Assembly: GCF_030811685.1 (NCBI RefSeq)
Contig: NZ_JAUSRF010000003.1
Coordinates: forward strand, 1-64,000
Origin: Neorhizobium huautlense
Lineage (GTDB): Bacteria; Pseudomonadota; Alphaproteobacteria; Rhizobiales; Rhizobiaceae
Direction of reading: 5' to 3'
Length of the DNA: 64,000 nt
Below, one piece after another: positions 30,902 through 40,221 of this stretch (its first letter is position 1; each line of letters opens with the position of its first letter). A program made the translations under genes and the position numbers. Below the pieces are notes generated by a model. It was not told the DNA's origin. It was given only the letters and a program-made list of their open reading frames with translations, and did no database searches.

Positions 30902-31784
30902 GGCGGGGATCCAGAAGGTCGCGCAGCGTATCGCCGACAAGGTTGAAGGCAAGGCTGGTGATCAGGATGGCAAGGCCCGGCATGACCGCTACCCACCAGT
31001 GATCCAGCATGAACTTGCGTCCGCTCGAAATCATCGCGCCCCATTCCGGTGCCGGCGGCTGGGCACCAAGGCCGAGGAAACCGAGCGACGCGGCGGTGAG
31101 AATGATGCCGGCCATGTTCAGCGTCAGGCGCACGACCACGGAGGGAATGCACATTGGCGCGATATAGAGAAAGAGCAGGCGCATCGGTGACGCACCATAA
31201 AGCCGGGCCGCCTGCACATAATCGGTATTACGCACAATCAGCGCTTCTGCTCGAGCAAGACGGGCAATCGCCGGCCAGCTTGTGAGTGAAATCGCGATGA
31301 CGGCCGTGCCGAGACCAGCGCCGAGCGCTGCCGCAAAGGCCAGCGCCAGGATCAGCGACGGGAAGGACAGGACAATATCGGTGAAGCGCATCAGGATCGC
31401 ATCCGTGCGTCCGCCAACAAAGCCGGATACCACGCCGACGATCAGCCCGATCGGGCCGACGATCAGCGTGACCGACATGATCGTCGTGATGGTGATACGC
31501 GCGCCATAGACCAGACGAGAAAAGATGTCGCGACCGAATTCGTCGGTCCCGGCCAGATGCGACCAGCTTGGGGCTAAGAAGGCGGCCTGCAGGTTCTGCA
31601 CGGCCGGATCGTAGGGCGCGATCAGCGGTGCGAAGACCGCGAAGACGACCAGTACGAACAGGACGAAGAAACCGCAAAGACCGACCGGCTCGCGTGACAG
31701 CTTTTCCCAGATCGGCGCAAGTGCCGACAGGATCGCCGAACGCGGGCGGGTAACGGTGTCGGCGGGGAGATGTTGCGCGCTCAT
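30888..31784 (-). CDS. ABC transporter permease (DppC type)
   Basis: A 298-residue inner-membrane permease with an N-terminal cytoplasmic stretch, a first helix (GLCGFFVLFVLVVFAVFAPLI), the DEFGRDIFSRLVYGARIT signature of DppC/OppC proteins and the ATPase-contacting EAA loop (NTDYVQAARLYGASPMRLLF). About six membrane segments. Overlaps the other permease by 4 bp. Confidence 0.93.
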   Translation of the reverse strand: MSAQHLPADTVTRPRSAILSALAPIWEKLSREPVGLCGFFVLFVLVVFAVFAPLIAPYDPAVQNLQAAFLAPSWSHLAGTDEFGRDIFSRLVYGARITITTIMSVTLIVGPIGLIVGVVSGFVGGRTDAILMRFTDIVLSFPSLILALAFAAALGAGLGTAVIAISLTSWPAIARLARAEALIVRNTDYVQAARLYGASPMRLLFLYIAPMCIPSVVVRLTLNMAGIILTAASLGFLGLGAQPPAPEWGAMISSGRKFMLDHWWVAVMPGLAILITSLAFNLVGDTLRDLLDPRHARS

Positions 31785-32809
31785 TGCGTCACCTCGCGGG
31801 TACGGGGATCGAGAACCAGATAGGCCAGATCCGAAATGAAGTTCAGGGCCATGAAGATGGCGCCGATGATGAGGGTGCCGGCAAGGATGGCGTTCATGTC
31901 GCCAATCATCAGGGCATTGGTCATGTATTGGCCGATGCCGGGCCAGGAGAAGACGATTTCCGTGACAACGGCGCCTTCCAGCAGGGTACCGTAGGATATC
32001 GCCAGCACGGTAACGAGCTGCACGGCGATATTGGGCAGAAGATGACCGACAACGATACGGCCACTCGATGCGCCCTTGGCGCGGGCGGCCGTCACGTAAT
32101 CCTGGTTCAGCTGCTCGAGCGTGAAACTGCGGGTCATGCGGGTGATGTAGGCCATCGCCGAATAGGCAAGGATACAGGCCGGCAGTATGATGTGGTGGAC
32201 GGCGTTCCAGAAGGTTTCCGTATCACCGACCAGCAGGCTATCGACCAGAAGCAGGCCGGTCTGCGGCTCGATGAGGCCATCGAGATAGGTATCGACACGG
32301 CCCGGTCCGCCAACCCAGGCAAGGCCCGCGTAAAAGATGACGAGGCCGACGACGCCGAACCAGAAGACCGGGATGGAGTGTCCGACCAGCGAAATGACGC
32401 GGGCGAACTGGTCGATCCAGGTATCGCGGTAGAAGGCGGCGACCATGCCGAGCGGTACGCCGATGACCGTCGAGATGATGACGGCAAGCGTCGCCAGTTC
32501 CAGCGTGGCCGGAAAGGCCTGTGCCAGATCCTGGGTGACCGGATTGCCGGTCAGGATCGCCGTTCCAAGATCGCCTTGCAGCAGCGATGTCAGATAGATC
32601 CAGAACTGCTGGTAAATCGGCAGATCGAGACCGAGCTTCTGCCGCATCGCTTCGAATGCGGCAGGGTCCGCCAGCTCGCCGACAATAGCACCGACCGGAT
32701 CGGTCGGGAGAACCCGGCCGATCACGAAGGTCACGACAAGCAGTGCGAACAGGCTGACCACCAGCTGTCCGAGCCGCCGCGCGACTTCCAAAAGGGTAAA
32801 TTCCTTCAT
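31781..32809 (-). CDS. ABC transporter permease (DppB type)
   Basis: A 342-residue permease. It begins with RRLGQLVVSLFALLVVTFVIGRVLPTDPV, typical of DppB/OppB, carries an EAA loop (QDYVTAARAKGASSGRIVVGHLLPN) and ends with MALNFISDLAYLVLDPRTR. It pairs with the DppC-type permease to form the channel. It lies 15 bp after the binding-protein gene. Confidence 0.93.
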   Translation of the reverse strand: MKEFTLLEVARRLGQLVVSLFALLVVTFVIGRVLPTDPVGAIVGELADPAAFEAMRQKLGLDLPIYQQFWIYLTSLLQGDLGTAILTGNPVTQDLAQAFPATLELATLAVIISTVIGVPLGMVAAFYRDTWIDQFARVISLVGHSIPVFWFGVVGLVIFYAGLAWVGGPGRVDTYLDGLIEPQTGLLLVDSLLVGDTETFWNAVHHIILPACILAYSAMAYITRMTRSFTLEQLNQDYVTAARAKGASSGRIVVGHLLPNIAVQLVTVLAISYGTLLEGAVVTEIVFSWPGIGQYMTNALMIGDMNAILAGTLIIGAIFMALNFISDLAYLVLDPRTREVTQ

Positions 32810-32824
32810 GACCGGCCGTCTCGC

Positions 32825-34426
32825 TTACTTCGCGTCAGTCTTGGTTACGTTTTCCAGTCGGTTGAGCGACCAGAGGTTCGTGGCGTAGCCCTCAACGCCG
32901 GCGTTGAGAACGATCGGCGTGAAGGATTCGAACATCGGCAGAACGGCAGGCTTCTGGGCGATGAACATTTCCTGCAGCTGCTTGATCATGTCGGCGCGCT
33001 TGGCTTCGTCACGCTCGCTATTGGCCTTGTTGCGCAGATCGTTCAGTTCCGGGATGTCCCAGGCCGAACGCCAGACGAAATTGCCGGCATTCTTGGCTTC
33101 CAGACGGTTGTCCGGGTTGGTCACGAAATCGTTCATCGAGCCGAGAGCGTTCGGCATGACGGCAGTCGCCTGCGGCAGAAGCAGATCGAAATCGCGGGCG
33201 CGGTGCGAAGCGACGATATCGGCGCCATTGCCCTGCTTGATCTCGACCTTGATGCCGATCTGAGCAAGGTTTGCCTGAAGAGCGGTGGCGATGTCAACGC
33301 GTGGCGCCTGGGCGATCGTCTTCAGCGTCAGCGAGAAACCGTCCGGGTAGCCAGCCTTGGCCAGCATTTCCTTGGCCTTTTCCGGCTGCAGCGAATAATC
33401 CGGGTTGGCGATCGCGCCCTTCCAGTCTTCCGGTACCGGCACGTTGCGCTGGCGGCCATAGGGGCCGAGAATGGTGTCGGCGATACCCTTGTAATCGATG
33501 CCGTAAGCGATCGCTTCACGAACCTGCGGGTTGGAAAGCGGCTCCTTGCCGGCATTCATGGCGAGAACGAAGAAGCCGCCGATCTTGATCTGCTCGATCT
33601 TGAACTTCGTGTTGGTCATGAAGGATTTGACGTCGGGCGCGCTCAGCGCGTTGGCGATGTCGATATCGCCGCGTTCCAGCATCAGGCGGGCGGTCTGGCT
33701 TTCCGGCACGTGACGCATGATGACGCGCGTCATGGTCGGTGCCTTGCCCCAATAGGACTTGTTGGCTTCGAGAATGACGGTCTCGTTCGGAACCCAGCGG
33801 CGCAGCACGAACGGGCCGGAGCCGGCGGTGTTGGTGCGTAGCCACTCGTTGCCGTAATCGTTGTTGTTGACGTGTTTCTGCACTTCCACGCTGTCGACCA
33901 CGCTCGAAACGCCCATGGCGAGACGGTAGATCAGGTCTTCGGCAATCACGCGGTCGGTCAGTTCGATGCGGAAGGTCTTGTCATCGACCGCCTTGGCGAG
34001 CGTCTCGATGTTGTCGGCGGTGTAACCGGCACTCTTCAGATACTGCGATGCGGACTGGTTCAGCTTCAGAAGACGGGTAAGCGAGAAGACGACATCGTTT
34101 GCCGTGACCGGATTGCCAGAGGCGAATTCTGCATCGCGAAGGTGGAAGGTGACACCCTTCTCATCGACTTCCCAACGCTCGGCCAGCTGCGGCTTGATGG
34201 TGTTGCCGTCGGCGTCATCGGAATAGACAAGACGGTCATAGGTGGCCGCCAGAATTTCCTGCGTCTTGGCTTCCGTGCCCTGCTGCGGATCGACCGACAG
34301 GACCTGCGCCAGCGAAGTGCCGATCACCAGCTGGTTTTTGGGCGTTGCCGCCATGGTGTCCGATGCCGTGGAAAGCGCGATGGCGAAGGCGACGCCGGTC
34401 AGCAGCTTCGAGCTGAAATGTTGCAT
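32825..34426 (-). CDS. ABC transporter substrate-binding protein (SBP family 5)
   Basis: A 533-residue periplasmic receptor of the oligopeptide/oligosaccharide type. The signal peptide is at residues 1-26 (LLTGVAFAIALSTASDTMAA). Family landmarks are LAERWEVDEKGVTFHLRDAEFASGNPVTANDVVFSL and YGIDYKGIADTILG. The operon (sugar kinase, SIS protein, nagB, uxuA) suggests an amino-sugar-containing oligosaccharide rather than a peptide; that is inference. Its paralogue is at 43065-44657. Confidence 0.9.
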   Translation of the reverse strand: MQHFSSKLLTGVAFAIALSTASDTMAATPKNQLVIGTSLAQVLSVDPQQGTEAKTQEILAATYDRLVYSDDADGNTIKPQLAERWEVDEKGVTFHLRDAEFASGNPVTANDVVFSLTRLLKLNQSASQYLKSAGYTADNIETLAKAVDDKTFRIELTDRVIAEDLIYRLAMGVSSVVDSVEVQKHVNNNDYGNEWLRTNTAGSGPFVLRRWVPNETVILEANKSYWGKAPTMTRVIMRHVPESQTARLMLERGDIDIANALSAPDVKSFMTNTKFKIEQIKIGGFFVLAMNAGKEPLSNPQVREAIAYGIDYKGIADTILGPYGRQRNVPVPEDWKGAIANPDYSLQPEKAKEMLAKAGYPDGFSLTLKTIAQAPRVDIATALQANLAQIGIKVEIKQGNGADIVASHRARDFDLLLPQATAVMPNALGSMNDFVTNPDNRLEAKNAGNFVWRSAWDIPELNDLRNKANSERDEAKRADMIKQLQEMFIAQKPAVLPMFESFTPIVLNAGVEGYATNLWSLNRLENVTKTDAK

Positions 34427-34440
34427 GAAATTTCCTCCGT

Positions 34441-35397
34441 TCAGATTGAAATGCGATCTGCCACAGGCCGATCGGATCTCGTAGTTCCCGATTGCGATGT
34501 TATGTGGATATGTCTGGCAAGATTAAGCGCACCTCTGACCGGTGGATCGGTCAGAAGCGCGGTTTCCGTCGAAGCGCCGAGCAGGCGGCGGACTTCTCTG
34601 GTGAACGCGTTGAAAAGCGCAGGTTGGCCGGTGATGACGCCGCCGGCGCAAACGACCGTTTCGACGTCGCCGCCGCGCCGCTGCAAAAGCGCGACGAGTT
34701 CGGCAAGTGCCAGCGCATGATCGTCAATGATTTTTTGGGCACGCGCCGAGCCGCGTTCAGCGGCCTCGAACACCAGATGTGCGGCTTGCGACCAGATGCG
34801 CGGATCGATGGTCGAGAATGCGTGGGTCAGGCCATGCGGGTGATCAACGCCGAAATGGGCAAGAAGGTCTTCGCGTAGCGGATCCTGTTCACCCTTGTCA
34901 TAGGCGTCCAGAACCTGTTTTGCGGCATCACGGACGATGCCGACCGCGCCACCTTCGTCTCCAAGCACCCAACCCCAGCCGCCAACGGTCAATGCCGTAT
35001 CGCCAATGGTGGCCGTCGCAGACGATCCCGTGCCGGCAATCACGCCGGTGCCTGTGGATTTTCCATAGGCAAGGATCAGCAGGTTGGAATCGTTGAGAAT
35101 GCGCACAATCGGATAATGGGCTGCGAGCGGAGCGCGCAAGACGGATTCCTGTTCGGGACTGTCATTGCCATGCACGCCGGCCACGATCACGACAGGTTGC
35201 CCGTGGGCTGCGGTCGATGCCTGCACGACCGATAGCAGAGTATCGGCGCGCGTTGCATCGTCCAGATTGGCCCAGCCGGTATTCGGCTGAACCTCGTCGG
35301 CCAACACCTGGCCATCCAGCGCCGAAGCGATCTGGATATGCATCTTGGAGCCACCGGCATCGATGCCAACCAGCAGAGGGGTTTGAAAATCGTTCAT
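34441..35397 (-). CDS. BadF/BadG/BcrA/BcrD-type sugar kinase (N-acetylglucosamine kinase-like)
   Basis: A 318-residue ASKHA-fold kinase. Phosphate-binding loops are GIDAGGSKMHIQIA (11-24) and GVIAGTGSSATA, with GGWGWVLGDEGGAVGIVRDA between them and AGGVITGQPALF toward the C-terminus, as in eukaryote-like N-acetylglucosamine kinases. It probably phosphorylates an incoming hexosamine at O6 to feed NagB. Its start overlaps the SIS gene stop by one base. Whether the sugar is acetylated is unknown; no NagA deacetylase is encoded nearby. Confidence 0.85.
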   Translation of the reverse strand: MNDFQTPLLVGIDAGGSKMHIQIASALDGQVLADEVQPNTGWANLDDATRADTLLSVVQASTAAHGQPVVIVAGVHGNDSPEQESVLRAPLAAHYPIVRILNDSNLLILAYGKSTGTGVIAGTGSSATATIGDTALTVGGWGWVLGDEGGAVGIVRDAAKQVLDAYDKGEQDPLREDLLAHFGVDHPHGLTHAFSTIDPRIWSQAAHLVFEAAERGSARAQKIIDDHALALAELVALLQRRGGDVETVVCAGGVITGQPALFNAFTREVRRLLGASTETALLTDPPVRGALNLARHIHITSQSGTTRSDRPVADRISI

Positions 35398-36434
35398 TAT
35401 ATATTCGTCAAACTGTCAGTTTTGGTGTCGACGCGCTGAAACGCCGGCTCGTTAATGTCGAAGCCGCGAATGTCTGCAGCGTGAAGCGTCAGTTTCTGGG
35501 CAATAAAAGTGGAGGCGATCGCAAAGGGCAGGGCATCGCTCAGGTCGAATGGAAGAACCAGTTGATGGCCGTGCTTCGCATCCGCAACCGTGTTCGCATC
35601 GGTCACGAGGGCAAGGCGTTTCGTCCGCTCGGAAAGCTGCGAAACAAGTTGTTCTTCGCGGTTTCCGCCAAACAGCAAATGTGCGCCCGGACCGGCGGCA
35701 TCCATGGGTCCATGAAGGTATTGCCGCGTCTCCATCGCCGTCGCAAACAGTCTTGGCCCTTCACGCAGCATCAGCACGCCTTCTTCGGCGACCGACATCA
35801 GAGGGGCAGGTGCGACGATATCGATGCTCGCCGAATAAAGAAGCATTTCCGCCATGCTGCGGATTTTCGCATCGAGGCGATCAGCCGTTTCGGCGGCGAG
35901 CGTGATCTGTTGCTTCCAGTGTTCGGTCCGGTTCCGGTCCGTCCATTGGTCGAGCAACATGGCCAGCGCCAGTATCGTGCCGGTGAAACTGACGAAGGAG
36001 ACGGAACTGTCGGAAAGATTGCCGAGATTGATTTCCCGGCCGCACAGCGCGCCGAGCGGGGAGGGGGTGTAATTGGTGATGGCGACCTGATCGGCGCCGG
36101 TGCCTTGGCGCACGAGGTCGACAACCTCGGCGCTCCGACCGCTCTGGGAAATCAGGACTGTCAGGCCGTTATGGCCCGACAGTCCTGCCGGAAGCTCGCT
36201 TGGGAGAAAACGATGAGCATCCAGTCCATGGCGGCGCATTTCATATACGGCGGTGGCGGCGGCCGCATGGCTTGCACCGATGCCGACGACGGAAACACGT
36301 GACGGTCTCTCAAGACGCGACTGACGGAACTGACCATCGAGCCTGTCGACCATGGCGACGAGTTCGTCGGCCTGCGTGGCATAGGATGCCTGCGCCGAAA
36401 TCCATTCGCGTCTGGGAAAAACCGCCGTATTCAA
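35397..36434 (-). CDS. SIS-domain sugar isomerase/deaminase family protein
   Basis: A 345-residue protein with two SIS phosphosugar-binding domains, like the isomerase half of GlmS or AgaS. The first has GIGASHAAAATAVYEMRRHG, a LPSELPAG segment and LISQSGRSAEVVDL; the second begins near 190 with a substrate loop ETRQYLHGPMDAAG. No glutamine amidotransferase domain is present, so it acts as an isomerase or deaminase on a phosphosugar. The start is a TTG at 36434: AAGGAGG lies 9 bp upstream and no better ATG is available. First gene of the operon facing the ROK regulator. Confidence 0.82.
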   Translation of the reverse strand: MNTAVFPRREWISAQASYATQADELVAMVDRLDGQFRQSRLERPSRVSVVGIGASHAAAATAVYEMRRHGLDAHRFLPSELPAGLSGHNGLTVLISQSGRSAEVVDLVRQGTGADQVAITNYTPSPLGALCGREINLGNLSDSSVSFVSFTGTILALAMLLDQWTDRNRTEHWKQQITLAAETADRLDAKIRSMAEMLLYSASIDIVAPAPLMSVAEEGVLMLREGPRLFATAMETRQYLHGPMDAAGPGAHLLFGGNREEQLVSQLSERTKRLALVTDANTVADAKHGHQLVLPFDLSDALPFAIASTFIAQKLTLHAADIRGFDINEPAFQRVDTKTDSLTNI

Positions 36435-36457
36435 TTCTCCACCCCTCCTTGAGATAA

Positions 36458-36478
36458 ATTAAAGTTATCGACTTTAAT
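36458..36478. promoter_or_regulatory. Candidate ROK-regulator operator (perfect palindrome)
   Basis: ATTAAAGT-TATCG-ACTTTAAT: perfect 8-bp arms with a 5-nt spacer in the AT-rich gap between the SIS gene and the divergent ROK regulator. The placement suggests that one bound dimer controls both directions. Confidence 0.6.
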
Positions 36479-36536
36479 AAATGCGTCAAGCATCTTTTGC
36501 GAAATCCCCGTGTCGGTTACACAAGGGTGTGATTTG

Positions 36537-37733
36537 ATGGAGAAATTAATGAGCGCTGCTGCGGATCGTGCCCTCTCGGAAGTGGCGCAGCTGGTTTTCT
36601 CGCATCTTCTGGATGTGGGCGAGGCGACACGAAAACTGCTTGCCGAGACCGCCGGGTTGAGTTTTCCGACGGTAACCGTGGCGCTGGCGGAGCTGACGGC
36701 CAAATCCATGGTCTGCGAGTTGCGCCGCGAGCAGGGCGCGCGCGGCCGTGCCACGATCGTCTATGGCGTGAGCGATGATTCCGGCTGGATTCTGGGTGTC
36801 GATATCGGTTCGACTCAGGTCAGTTTTTCCGCCCGTCTACTCAACGGGCGCATTCTGGCGCATGAAAGCCGCAAGCACGAGGGAGGGGCGGAAAAGCTCG
36901 GTGGGCTGGCGGGACAGCTGGTTGCGAACTCTGCCGCGCTGAAGACGATAAAAACGCCGCCGCTCGCGGTCGCGCTTGCGCTCAACCAGGTCGTGCCGCG
37001 CCAACTGCTGCGCGAGGGCAAACCGCGTCCACTGGCGCTTGAAATTGCCGAAATGTTCGTGGCGGCATCGCATTTGCCGCGCAACATTCCGTTTCTGTTG
37101 GAAAACAACGTCAATTGTGCCGCAGTTGCCGAACATCAGGACGGGCGCATGCGCGGGCATGATGATGCGGCCTATATGCAGATCGGCGTCGGTATCGGTC
37201 TTGGATTTTTTGCGGATGGTGCGCTGATCAGGGGCGGGCAGGGCGGTAGCGGTGAGCTTGCACAGATACCTCTGTCCTGGAGAAACGACGTTGTTTCCGG
37301 GGTCGATGCCATTGAACGCAGATATGGTTCGTTCGGGCTCATGCAGTCGGTGTCCGGGGCCTTCGCAGGCGATCGTATACCCGCCTCGCCCGAAGCGCTT
37401 TTTCTGCTCGCGGCCGGCGGTGATGAGACGGCACGGATGTTGATGGCGGAACACGGCGTGGCGCTCGGTCGCCTTGCGGCCGCCGCGGCGACCATTCTCG
37501 ATCCCGAGATCATCGTTCTGGGCGGCGGTCTCACCCGCAACGAGGCCTTTGCCCGGATCATCCTCGATGAATTCCAGAGCCGAAATCAGGACACGCAACT
37601 GGAGATATCGCAAAAGGGTGCCGAGGCGACCGTTCTGGGTGCTTGCCTGCTGGCGAGAGATCTGGCGATCGGCCAACTTGTCGAACGGTTTCATAAACCG
37701 CTATCGGCTCGGCCAACTCTCTTGCCGTCTTGA
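36537..37733 (+). CDS. ROK-family transcriptional regulator (NagC/Mlc-like)
   Basis: A 398-residue regulator with an N-terminal winged helix (VAQLVFSHLLDVGEATRKLLAETAGLSFPTVTVALAELTAK) joined to a ROK sugar-sensing domain (GVDIGSTQVSF; ENNVNCAAVAEH; ILDPEIIVLGGGL). The cysteine-rich zinc motif of classic ROK kinases is not evident. The start is placed at ATG 36537 because AAGGGTG lies 7 bp ahead; a GTG at 36510 is the alternative. It probably represses the divergent amino-sugar operon until a phosphosugar is present. Confidence 0.88.
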   Translation: MEKLMSAAADRALSEVAQLVFSHLLDVGEATRKLLAETAGLSFPTVTVALAELTAKSMVCELRREQGARGRATIVYGVSDDSGWILGVDIGSTQVSFSARLLNGRILAHESRKHEGGAEKLGGLAGQLVANSAALKTIKTPPLAVALALNQVVPRQLLREGKPRPLALEIAEMFVAASHLPRNIPFLLENNVNCAAVAEHQDGRMRGHDDAAYMQIGVGIGLGFFADGALIRGGQGGSGELAQIPLSWRNDVVSGVDAIERRYGSFGLMQSVSGAFAGDRIPASPEALFLLAAGGDETARMLMAEHGVALGRLAAAAATILDPEIIVLGGGLTRNEAFARIILDEFQSRNQDTQLEISQKGAEATVLGACLLARDLAIGQLVERFHKPLSARPTLLPS

Positions 37734-37763
37734 TCTCCGATTTGCTTCAGGATCGGCTTGCCA

Positions 37764-39368
37764 TCATATCCCTTGCTCTTCTTTCACGCGATAGATGAAG
37801 CAGGAGAAGTCGGCGGCCATGGCCTGCCCGCTTGTGTCATTGGCGGACATGCCGACAAACGCGCCGGTAAAATTGGCATGCTCCCCTTCGCCACCTTCAT
37901 CCGAAAGGACGGAATGGTCCAGTACCGGACCGATCCTTGCCCAATCATCATCTTTCCAGAAATAGAAGCGCCCTGCCGCCCCTCTCACTTCCAGTTTCAT
38001 GCGCACGGGACCATCAGGCACGGACACCGGCTCCTCCAGCACCACATCCGCCATGCCTTTTGGCCAACCGCCGGCGCAGGACAGGATCTGCAGCACACGA
38101 CCAGCCGTTTCGTCATGCGTCAGGCAAAGATAGTGATAGGAAAAGCTGCTGTAATACGCGACCAGTCCGGCCATCTGATGATAGCTGGTGGGCTTTGCGT
38201 CCACTTCCGTTTCCGCATCGAAATCAAAGTCCGTCTGACGCCGTGCCACAAGGGATTGCTCGAATGAAGAGCCAATCGCTTCTCGTCCTGTCAGCCTGAG
38301 GTGACCTGGTCGCGCCTGAAGGGAGAACAGGCGTTCCGGATACGGCGTTCGCAGCCATTGGAAATCGGCCGGCAACCCCGCAGTGGACGCGAATGTATAG
38401 CGCTTGGTTCGCGCGGTAGGATCGGCCGCATCGACGCCCTTCGGCATCGGGATGCGTTCCTGTGGCAGCAAGGGCTTTCCCTCAAGCCTCAGCCAGCCAT
38501 CATCACCCCACTTGCATTTCTGAATGGCAGTTTCGCGACCAAGAACAGAGCGCCTTATGCCCGGCAACGGACGGCTGCAGAGGTGCACCATATACGTCTC
38601 ACCCGCCGGCGTTTCGACGATATCGCCATGACCGGCGCGTTGCAGCGTCGCGTCCGGATGAAAGCGGCTGGTGACGACGTGGGTGTCGGGGTGCAGCTCA
38701 TACGGTCCCGTCAGATCGCGTGCGCGCGCCATCGTCACGGCATGGCGCATGCCGGTGCCGCCCTCGGCGACCAGAAGATGATACCATCCATCACGCTGGT
38801 AGAGATGCGGGCCCTCCGCCAGACCATGTGCGGATCCGCGGAAAATGTTGGTAACCGGACCAACCAGCTTGCCTTGGCCGTGGTCGTATTCCTGAAGAAC
38901 GATGCCGCCGAAGGCTGATGGCCGACGACGATAATCCCATGTCAGGTTCACCAGCCATTTTCGGCCATTCTCGTCGTGAAAGAGCGAGGGATCGAAACCC
39001 GAGGAGTTGAGATAGATCGGGGCGGACCACGGTCCGGTAATCGTGTTGGAGGTCACGAGGTAGTTGTGGCAGTCCTTGAAGGAGCCGGATCGGCGTTTCA
39101 TGTCCGTGTAAATCAGCCAGAAGCGACCGTCTGCATGTGTCAGGCACGGCGCCCATACGCCACACGAATCCTGCACGCCGCGCAAATCAAGCTGTTCCGC
39201 CCTGTCGAGAGGCCGGTTCACCAGGTTCCAGGTCCGAAGGTCGCGTGAGTGGTAGATCTGAACGCCCGGATACCATTCGAATGTGGAGGTGGCGATGTAA
39301 TAATCATCGCCGACCCTGCAGATGGAAGGGTCCGGGTGGAAACCGGGAAGAATAGGGTTCTGGATCAT
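37764..39368 (-). CDS. xynB: Glycoside hydrolase family 43 beta-xylosidase
   Basis: A 534-residue GH43 enzyme, the same length as characterised XynB-type beta-xylosidases. The five-bladed propeller has the catalytic triad D13 (FHPDPS), D126 (GFDPSLF) and E185 (AEGPHLY); residues from about 320 form the C-terminal beta-sandwich. No signal peptide is seen, so it works in the cytoplasm on imported short xylo- or arabino-oligosaccharides. It is last in the minus-strand operon of the second ABC importer and converges with the ROK gene. Confidence 0.92.
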   Translation of the reverse strand: MIQNPILPGFHPDPSICRVGDDYYIATSTFEWYPGVQIYHSRDLRTWNLVNRPLDRAEQLDLRGVQDSCGVWAPCLTHADGRFWLIYTDMKRRSGSFKDCHNYLVTSNTITGPWSAPIYLNSSGFDPSLFHDENGRKWLVNLTWDYRRRPSAFGGIVLQEYDHGQGKLVGPVTNIFRGSAHGLAEGPHLYQRDGWYHLLVAEGGTGMRHAVTMARARDLTGPYELHPDTHVVTSRFHPDATLQRAGHGDIVETPAGETYMVHLCSRPLPGIRRSVLGRETAIQKCKWGDDGWLRLEGKPLLPQERIPMPKGVDAADPTARTKRYTFASTAGLPADFQWLRTPYPERLFSLQARPGHLRLTGREAIGSSFEQSLVARRQTDFDFDAETEVDAKPTSYHQMAGLVAYYSSFSYHYLCLTHDETAGRVLQILSCAGGWPKGMADVVLEEPVSVPDGPVRMKLEVRGAAGRFYFWKDDDWARIGPVLDHSVLSDEGGEGEHANFTGAFVGMSANDTSGQAMAADFSCFIYRVKEEQGI

Positions 39369-39430
39369 ATCTGTCTCGGCTGTTTGAAATTCTGAGCACG
39401 CTCGTCATGTTCGGGCGCGTTGAAAAAAAA

Positions 39431-40219
39431 CTATACGGGCAATGCCTCTCCCTTATTGTTCCGTCTCTCGCTCACATAGCCGCGGCTGCCATCCATCAGG
39501 ATGCGCGTGTAGGCGTGCTCCACGGTATTTTCGAGCAGTTGCTGTCGTGTGGCAATCTCGACGAAGCCGCCGCTCTGCATCATGGCCACCCGATCGCACA
39601 GATGCGCGACCACTGCGAGATCGTGGCTGACGAGGATATAGGTCAGTTGCTCGCGCTGTCGAAGATCCTTGAGCAGATTGAGGATTTCCGCCTGAATTGA
39701 CACGTCGAGGGCAGAGGTCGGCTCGTCCAGCAGCAGGATTTTCGGTTCAAGGATGAGGGCGCGGGCAATGGCCACGCGCTGCCGTTGGCCGCCGGAAAGC
39801 TGGTGCGGATAACGGTAGCGGAAATTCAGCGGCAGGCCGACATCGGTCAGCACCTTTTCGATGCGCTCCTGCCGGCGGTCCTTGCCGTGGATTTCCAGCG
39901 GCTCCAGGAGAGTGCGGCCGATTGTGTGGCGTGGATGGATGGAGCCGAACGGATCCTGAAACACCAGTTGCTGCTTGGCGAGTTGCGCACGAGTGCGTTT
40001 CTGGCCGATGGTCTCGCCATCGATCTCTATCGAGCCGGTCCATTGTTTGTTGCGCCCGGCAAGCGCCCCCAGAATGGTGGACTTACCGCAACCACTTTCA
40101 CCGACGAGGCCGAAGGTTTCGCCTTTCTGCACCTCGAAGGAGACGTCCTTGACGACTTTGAGGGCGGTGTCGCCGTGGCCGTAAGAAGCGGCCAGATGAT
40201 GGGCCTTGATCATGGACAT
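39431..40219 (-). CDS. ABC transporter ATP-binding protein (DppF/OppF type)
   Basis: A 262-residue ATPase with Walker [10 protein letters not shown], signature [15 protein letters not shown] and Walker [13 protein letters not shown]. The start at 40219 (MSMIKAHHL) has GGAGA 7 bp ahead; the ATG at 40237 would overlap the partner gene further. Eight T residues follow the stop on the minus strand without a stem before them. Belongs to the GH43-linked importer. Confidence 0.91.
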   Translation of the reverse strand: MSMIKAHHLAASYGHGDTALKVVKDVSFEVQKGETFGLVGESGCGKSTILGALAGRNKQWTGSIEIDGETIGQKRTRAQLAKQQLVFQDPFGSIHPRHTIGRTLLEPLEIHGKDRRQERIEKVLTDVGLPLNFRYRYPHQLSGGQRQRVAIARALILEPKILLLDEPTSALDVSIQAEILNLLKDLRQREQLTYILVSHDLAVVAHLCDRVAMMQSGGFVEIATRQQLLENTVEHAYTRILMDGSRGYVSERRNNKGEALPV

Positions 40220-40221
40220 GT

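Noticed and set aside
31784-33841. Plus-strand open frame of 685 codons opposite the ABC permease and binding-protein genes
   Set aside because: Same reason: complement of well-supported genes, His/Arg/Asp-rich low-information translation.
39423-39430. Terminator after the second DppF-type ATPase gene (eight T on the minus strand)
   Set aside because: No stem precedes the T run and the GH43 gene follows in the same direction only 62 bp on.
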